A stretch of 64,000 nt of DNA, taken from positions 5,084,001 to 5,148,000 of the forward strand of contig NZ_CP011114.1 of the NCBI RefSeq assembly GCF_000993825.1, given 5' to 3'. Below, piece after piece: positions 59,777 through 64,000 of this stretch (within the stretch, counting starts at the first letter, position 1; each line of letters begins with the position of its first letter). The translations under genes were made by a program, and so were the position numbers. The notes below the pieces were generated by a model. The model did no database searches, had not been told where the DNA came from, and worked only from the letters and a program-made list of their open reading frames with translations. This DNA comes from Paenibacillus durus ATCC 35681. Lineage in GTDB: Bacteria > Bacillota > Bacilli > Paenibacillales > Paenibacillaceae.

Positions 59777-62110
59777 TCAGCTTGCGCAGGACTCGCATTC
59801 TTCGATGGTCAGCGCGCGGCTGCGCACGTAATAGGTCGATTTGAGACCGCCCTTCCAGGCGTTCAGGTGCAGGTCCAGGAACTCGGTCGCCTTGATGTCC
59901 GGGCGCACGTACAGATTGAAGCTTTGTCCCTGGTCAACATGGCGCTGGCGGGCCGAAGCCATACGGATCGACCAGTTCTGATCGATCAGGAACGCCGTTT
60001 TGTAATACCAGATCGTCTTCTCGGACAGGTCGGGCGCCGGGTTGGCGATTTTATACGTCGTCTTCTCCTCGTAGGAGAGAAGGTCATAGAGCGGGTCGAT
60101 GCTGGCCGTCGAACCGGCGATGATCGACGTCGAGCCGTTCGGTGCGATCGCGAACATCCAGGCGTTGCGGACGCCGTCCCGTGCGACCTCTTCCTTCAGC
60201 GCGCGCCACTGCTCGGTCGTGACGAATTTGCCTTCGCGCTCGCCGCTGGTGTAGCCGCGCAGTTCAAAGTACGCGCCCGTCTCCCAGTCAGAGCCGGCAA
60301 ACTTCTTATACCGGCCCTTCTCGCAGGCCAGCTCCATGCTGGAGCGGACTAGCAGGTAGTTAATGTGCTCGTACAGATGGTCGTTGTACTCAACGGCTTC
60401 CTCGGATTCCCAGCGGATGCCTTCCAGCGCAAGCAGGTGATGCAGGCCGAAGGTACCGAGGCCGACGGCGCGATACTGGCTGTTCGTATACTGCGCCTGT
60501 AGCACTTCGATATTGTTAATGTCGATGACGTTGTCCAGCATGCGAACCTGAATTGGAATAAGACGTTCCAGCACCCCGGCCGGAACCGCGCGGGCGAGAT
60601 GGATCGAGTTCAGGTTGCAAACGACGAAGTCGCCGGGGATTTTGGAGATGACGATCCGGGTCTGGCCGTCCTTCGTCACAAGCTCCTCCTGCTCAACTAC
60701 AGTCGCGGATTGATTTTGCATAATTTCCGTGCAGAGGTTGGAGGAGAATACCATGCCCTTGTGGCGGTTCGGATTGGCCCGGTTGACCGTGTCGCGGTAG
60801 AACATATACGGCGTTCCGGTCTCGAGCTGCGATTTCATAATCCGCTTCATAATGTCGATGGCCGGAACGGTGATGCGGGTCAGCTCCGGGTGGGCGGACG
60901 CTTCGGCATATTTCTCGCGGAAGGTCCCTTGCCCGAACTCCTCGTCGTAGAAGTCTTCCAGGCCAAGGGCACGGCCGTTCGCGTCCTTCCAGCCCATGAC
61001 CTTCTTCACTTCATGCGGGCAGAACAGATTCCACTGTCCCCGTGCCTCCACGGCTTCCATGAACAGGTCGGGCAGGCAGACGCCGTGGAAGACGTCATGG
61101 GCGCGCATGCGCTCGTCGCCGTTGTTCAGCTTGAGGTCCAAGAAGGCGAGAATGTCCTTGTGGAACACGTCGAGGTAGACGGCGATCGCGCCTTTGCGGG
61201 TGCCGAGCTGGTCGACGCTGACGGCGGTATTGTTCAGCTGGCGAATCCAAGGGATGACGCCGGAGCTAGTGTTCTTGTGGCCGCGGATATCGGAGCCGCG
61301 GGCGCGCACCTTGCCAAGGTAGGCGCCGATACCGCCGCCCATTTTGCTGAGACGGGCCACGTCCGTATTGGAATCGAAGATGCCCTCCAGCGAGTCGTCG
61401 ACGGTGTCGATGAAGCAGCTGGACAGCTGGCCCGCAACTTTTTTGCCCGCGTTGGACATGGTTGGGGTGGCTGCGGTCATGTAGATGTTGCTCATCGCCC
61501 AGTAGGCTTCCTTCGCCAGCTCCAGACGCTTCTCCGCAGGCTCCTGATGCATCAGGTACATGGCGATGATCATGTAGCGCTCCTGCGGAAGCTCCATAAC
61601 GCGCCCGTCGAAATCGCGGGCCAGATAGCGGTCGGACAGCGTAAGCAGCCCGATGTAATCGAACAGCAGGTCGCGCGACGGGTCGATGCAGGCTCCCAGC
61701 TCTTCGATCTGTTCCTTCGTGTAGGCGGTTAGCAGTTCCTCGCGGTACACGCCTTTTTTGACGAGACCTTCAATCAGCGGATACAGCGCACCGTACGGCT
61801 CGTCCGGGTAGGCTTTGTAGCGGCGGTTTACTGCTGCTTTTTTGTAGAGGGAGGTCAGCAGGGAGCGGGCGGCGGCGAATTTCCAGTCCGGTTCTTCCTT
61901 GGTAACCAGCTCCAGAGCGCTCATCGTAAAAGCACTACTGATCTCCTCGCCGCTGACCTCGTCGCGTCGCAGCTTGGCATTCACGCCGCGCAACAGCGTT
62001 TCCTTATTTAGGTTGTCCAGTCCGCTTAAGACTCGGTCGGCATAAACGGAAAGACGCATTTCATCAAAGGCAAGCTGACGGTTGTCGGGTTTCACTACGA
62101 GTTGGGGCAT
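59777..62110 (-). CDS. nrdA: Ribonucleotide reductase class I alpha subunit
   Basis: This 777-residue catalytic subunit reduces ribonucleoside diphosphates. The thiyl-radical Cys and its partners are in SSNLCTEIM. The redox pair includes the Cys in QLSSCFIDTV, and the C-terminal shuttle pair is CESC. YAPNGS-type glycine-rich active-site loops are present (AIAPNGSTSIIAGSTAS). The short N-terminus (about 85 residues) looks like a reduced or lost ATP-cone. It is first in nrdAB. ATG at 62110 follows GGAAGCG. Confidence 0.93.
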   Translation of the reverse strand: MPQLVVKPDNRQLAFDEMRLSVYADRVLSGLDNLNKETLLRGVNAKLRRDEVSGEEISSAFTMSALELVTKEEPDWKFAAARSLLTSLYKKAAVNRRYKAYPDEPYGALYPLIEGLVKKGVYREELLTAYTKEQIEELGACIDPSRDLLFDYIGLLTLSDRYLARDFDGRVMELPQERYMIIAMYLMHQEPAEKRLELAKEAYWAMSNIYMTAATPTMSNAGKKVAGQLSSCFIDTVDDSLEGIFDSNTDVARLSKMGGGIGAYLGKVRARGSDIRGHKNTSSGVIPWIRQLNNTAVSVDQLGTRKGAIAVYLDVFHKDILAFLDLKLNNGDERMRAHDVFHGVCLPDLFMEAVEARGQWNLFCPHEVKKVMGWKDANGRALGLEDFYDEEFGQGTFREKYAEASAHPELTRITVPAIDIMKRIMKSQLETGTPYMFYRDTVNRANPNRHKGMVFSSNLCTEIMQNQSATVVEQEELVTKDGQTRIVISKIPGDFVVCNLNSIHLARAVPAGVLERLIPIQVRMLDNVIDINNIEVLQAQYTNSQYRAVGLGTFGLHHLLALEGIRWESEEAVEYNDHLYEHINYLLVRSSMELACEKGRYKKFAGSDWETGAYFELRGYTSGEREGKFVTTEQWRALKEEVARDGVRNAWMFAIAPNGSTSIIAGSTASIDPLYDLLSYEEKTTYKIANPAPDLSEKTIWYYKTAFLIDQNWSIRMASARQRHVDQGQSFNLYVRPDIKATEFLDLHLNAWKGGLKSTYYVRSRALTIEECESCAS

Positions 62111-62241
62111 TCGGATCGCTTCCTTTCACGGTGTAAATGATTTATGAGATAAATGGTTATAGGGTGTTAATGAATAAGGGAAATAATAAGTATGAATGCG
62201 GCCTCCCTACGGATAGCCGAAGTGTGTATATTTAATTTTCA

Positions 62242-62258
62242 ATATCAAAAATTGATAT
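62242..62258. promoter_or_regulatory. Palindrome upstream of nrdA
   Basis: ATATCAA-AAA-TTGATAT is a perfect 7-3-7 inverted repeat about 130 bases ahead of the nrdA start. It does not fit the NrdR box consensus. It may be an operator. Confidence 0.4.
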
Positions 62259-62297
62259 ATTTAAGCGCATAATGGGGCCCGGGTCCAGGCTGCTCAA

Positions 62298-62478
62298 CGG
62301 GAATTTCTCCCGCTTAAAAGGCCTGAAACGAGCGTGACATTTAGTTGAACTGGAAATCCTCCCTCATAATTTGCCGTTTGCGTCTAAAAGGCGGGAAAAC
62401 GGACAAATAAGCTGGAGAATTTCCGTCTTAATTACTTGAATACAGTTATATGCTAAAAATAGACGGGAGAAATTCCCG
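62298..62478. repeat. Inverted repeat pair bounding 180 bases
   Basis: CGGGAATTTCTCCCG (62298-62312) and its exact reverse complement (62464-62478) flank a gene-free stretch containing related sequence (GGAGAATTTCCG near 62415). Confidence 0.6.
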
Positions 62479-62520
62479 CATATTCGCTATGCAAGGTTGA
62501 AGCAGGGGTCAAGTAAGGTT

Positions 62521-62615
62521 GAAGCAGGGTCCAAAGGTCGAAGCAGGGTCCAAAGGTCGAAGCAGGGTCCAAAGGTCGAAGCAGGGTCCAAAGGTCGAAG
62601 CAGGGTCCATACAAG
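62521..62615. repeat. 19-base tandem repeat, five copies
   Basis: The unit GAAGCAGGGTCCAAAGGTC starts at 62521, 62540, 62559 and 62578 without change. A fifth, diverged copy starts at 62597, and a 22-base variant at 62499. Confidence 0.9.
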
Positions 62616-62933
62616 GGCCAGGCGGCGAAAATCCGGTTTAATTGATGACACAGTAATTCCAGCCAAAGAGATCGGAGGGCTGCCTCATATGAAGGACTGG
62701 CCCAATGCAGTGTCCGGGCTATCCAAGGCCCTGGTCATTCGAGACTCCGGCCCATCAAGAGACTCCAGTTTACCCAGGGCTCCTGCCCAACTTGTGCCTT
62801 GGCTCATCAAGAGCTTCCGGTCTATCCATAGCTCCGGTTCAACTCGTGCCCCGGCCTATACGCTTGTCCCGTCGGTTCAGCTTCCGTCACCAACCCGCCG
62901 GGAGTTCTCGTACGGCCGCTCCGAGGCCCGGGT

Positions 62934-63449
62934 TTACAGCAAAGCCGGCTGCCACAACACGGCCTCAGCGCTGGCAAGGCTGGCCTGAACGTCGATAATC
63001 CGCTGATTGGAACTGCCCCGGAACCGAAGGGTGGTATCCTTCAGGGCTTCCACGAAGCGTCCGTCAATCAGCACCTGGCAGAGCGACAGCAGCGTCCATT
63101 CCGGCGATCCCGGCATGGACGTGAGCTCTTCATAAGTGTAGCCGGTGTAGATCCACACTGGAAACTCCGGCAGCGCCGCGCGTACCTCGCGGATAAATTC
63201 CGCAGACTCCTCCGCCGAGAAAAAAGGATCGCCGCCCGCCAGCGTCAGACCTTCCAGCAGCGGATTAGCCGCCATTTCGCTGATGATCTGCCGCCTGCGC
63301 TCCGGTGTGAAGGGCTCGCCGTAACCGAAATTCCAGGTCTCGGGATTGAAGCAGCCCGGGCAGCGGTGGCGGCACCCGCTGATGAAAACGACGGCGCGCA
63401 GGCCTTCGCCCTCATTAATCGACTCCGGGTAGTAGCCGCAAATATTCAT
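62934..63449 (-). CDS. nrdG: Anaerobic ribonucleotide reductase activase
   Basis: This 171-residue radical-SAM enzyme has the cluster motif CRHRCPGC and the SAM-binding LTLAGGDPFFSAEES. It puts the glycyl radical on NrdD. It overlaps the nrdD stop by four bases. It allows dNTP synthesis without oxygen, next to the aerobic nrdAB pair. Confidence 0.94.
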   Translation of the reverse strand: MNICGYYPESINEGEGLRAVVFISGCRHRCPGCFNPETWNFGYGEPFTPERRRQIISEMAANPLLEGLTLAGGDPFFSAEESAEFIREVRAALPEFPVWIYTGYTYEELTSMPGSPEWTLLSLCQVLIDGRFVEALKDTTLRFRGSSNQRIIDVQASLASAEAVLWQPALL

Positions 63450-64000
63450 AGATGCTTAACCCGGTCCCTGACCTCGGCTTGCTTGGCCGCATTGAAGCGG
63501 GTCTGGTAATCGCCGGTCAGGTAGCCGGTAACCCGGCGCAGGCGGCGGATGTGAACCTCCTGCTCATGAGCGCCGCAGGAAGGGCAGTTCGTGCCGATCA
63601 CGCCTTCGTATCCGCAGTCGGAGCAGCGGTCAACAGGGTGGTTGATGCTGAAATAGCTGATATTTTTCTCCAGGGCGTAACGGATGATTTTGACAAAAGC
63701 CGCCGGATTACTGCGCGCATTGCCGTCCAGCTCGACATAGGAAATCGCACCGGCGTTGCAGTAATCATGAAACGGCGCTTCCAGCTTGATCTTGTTCGCC
63801 GCCCCCGTCTGGTAATAGACCGGAACGTGGAACGAATTCGTATAATACTCGCGGTCGGTAACGCCTTCGATTGCGCCGAATTCCTTGCGGTCGATCTTGG
63901 TGAACTTGCCGGACAGGCCTTCCGCCGGAGTGGCGAACAAGGTAATGTTCAGATCCAACTCCTCGCTCTTGCGGTCGCAGAACTCGCGCATATGCCGCAC
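63446..64000 (-). CDS. nrdD: Anaerobic ribonucleoside-triphosphate reductase, C-terminal part
   Basis: This is the 3' part of the gene (184 residues); the 5' part lies beyond the window edge. The zinc site CSDCGYEGVIGTNCPSC and the glycyl-radical motif RRVTGYLTG near the C-terminus are clear. It is coupled to nrdG by a four-base overlap. Confidence 0.95.
   Translation of the reverse strand: MRHMREFCDRKSEELDLNITLFATPAEGLSGKFTKIDRKEFGAIEGVTDREYYTNSFHVPVYYQTGAANKIKLEAPFHDYCNAGAISYVELDGNARSNPAAFVKIIRYALEKNISYFSINHPVDRCSDCGYEGVIGTNCPSCGAHEQEVHIRRLRRVTGYLTGDYQTRFNAAKQAEVRDRVKHL

Larger units (their letters stand above)
62111..62933. other. Repeat-rich spacer between nrdG and nrdA
   Basis: About 820 bases carry no supported gene. 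Within it are a 17-base palindrome near the nrdA promoter (62242-62258), a 15-base inverted repeat pair (62298 and 62464), a 19-base tandem repeat (62521-62615), and degenerate CTCCGG-containing repeats. The plus-strand frame at 62497-62988 reads through the tandem repeat into nrdG and is not called. Confidence 0.65.

Noticed and set aside
60599..61732. 377-residue open frame opposite nrdA
   Set aside because: It is a shadow frame of a conserved gene; the residues show no domain.
62521..62615. Possible CRISPR array
   Set aside because: The 19-base units are directly abutting with no spacers, and no cas gene is present.
62497..62988. 163-residue plus-strand frame over the tandem repeat
   Set aside because: It is repetitive, lacks a ribosome binding site and ends inside nrdG.

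Overview
The window looks like a chromosomal segment of a Paenibacillus-type, spore-former-lineage Firmicute. Base composition is moderately high in GC (mid-50s by eye). Strong AGGAGG ribosome binding sites, TTG and GTG starts, a SinI/SinR pair, a T-box serS leader, S-layer-homology repeats and CcdC, YneQ, YwbE and YezD homologues all point that way. No rRNA, tRNA, phage or transposase gene was found, and no CRISPR array. The genus is inferred from gene content and was not tested by a search.

Layout. 0.1-4.5 kb: odhAB (2-oxoglutarate dehydrogenase) on the minus strand. 4.9-5.7 kb: a cyclic-di-GMP-I (GEMM) riboswitch in front of a SinI-type antirepressor, convergent with a SinR repressor. 5.8-9.1 kb: aldo/keto reductase, PadR regulator and 14-TM drug exporter with a palindrome in the exporter promoter. 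9.1-12 kb: a membrane GGDEF/HD-GYP protein and a DUF5317-like membrane gene. 12.1-16.2 kb: the copper cluster csoR-copZ-copA plus a nitroreductase, with two CsoR-type operators. 16.3-20.2 kb: a TPP-riboswitch-controlled thiamine-precursor ABC transporter interrupted by a MITE-like element. 20.4-26.2 kb: an EAL-domain protein, then a two-component system with an ABC exporter. 26.3-30.6 kb: a CadC-like metal sensor, a PadR/CPBP pair and a CadA/ZntA-type ATPase with an SmtB-like operator.

30.6-35.4 kb: lactate dehydrogenase, CcdC, a small GlsB-type protein, a lactonase and a ComQ/ComX-like prenylated-peptide pair without an adjacent ComP. 35.4-41.8 kb: a large membrane-anchored hydrolase and a sulfate transporter operon that lacks its ATPase. 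41.9-46.8 kb: a decayed DUF421 gene, an NAD(P)-binding protein, NAD(P)HX epimerase/dehydratase carrying an in-frame tandem insertion, a repeat cluster and two GNAT acetyltransferases. 47-52.1 kb: sdaAB-sdaAA, YneQ, YwbE, an HNH nuclease, a membrane protein and an AAC(3)-family acetyltransferase. 52.2-57 kb: an S-layer-anchored 5'-nucleotidase and T-box-controlled serS. 57-64 kb: a repeat-rich spacer, an FMN reductase, class I nrdA/nrdB, a second repeat-rich spacer, and class III nrdD (partial)/nrdG.

Recurring themes are cyclic-di-GMP control (a riboswitch, one GGDEF/HD-GYP protein and one EAL protein within 17 kb), metal homeostasis, and RNA-level control (GEMM, TPP and T-box leaders). Several families of short intergenic repeats have no recognisable coding function. 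The most notable points are the cyclic-di-GMP riboswitch joined to sinI, with a Fur-like box upstream, and the orphan ComQ/ComX-like pair.
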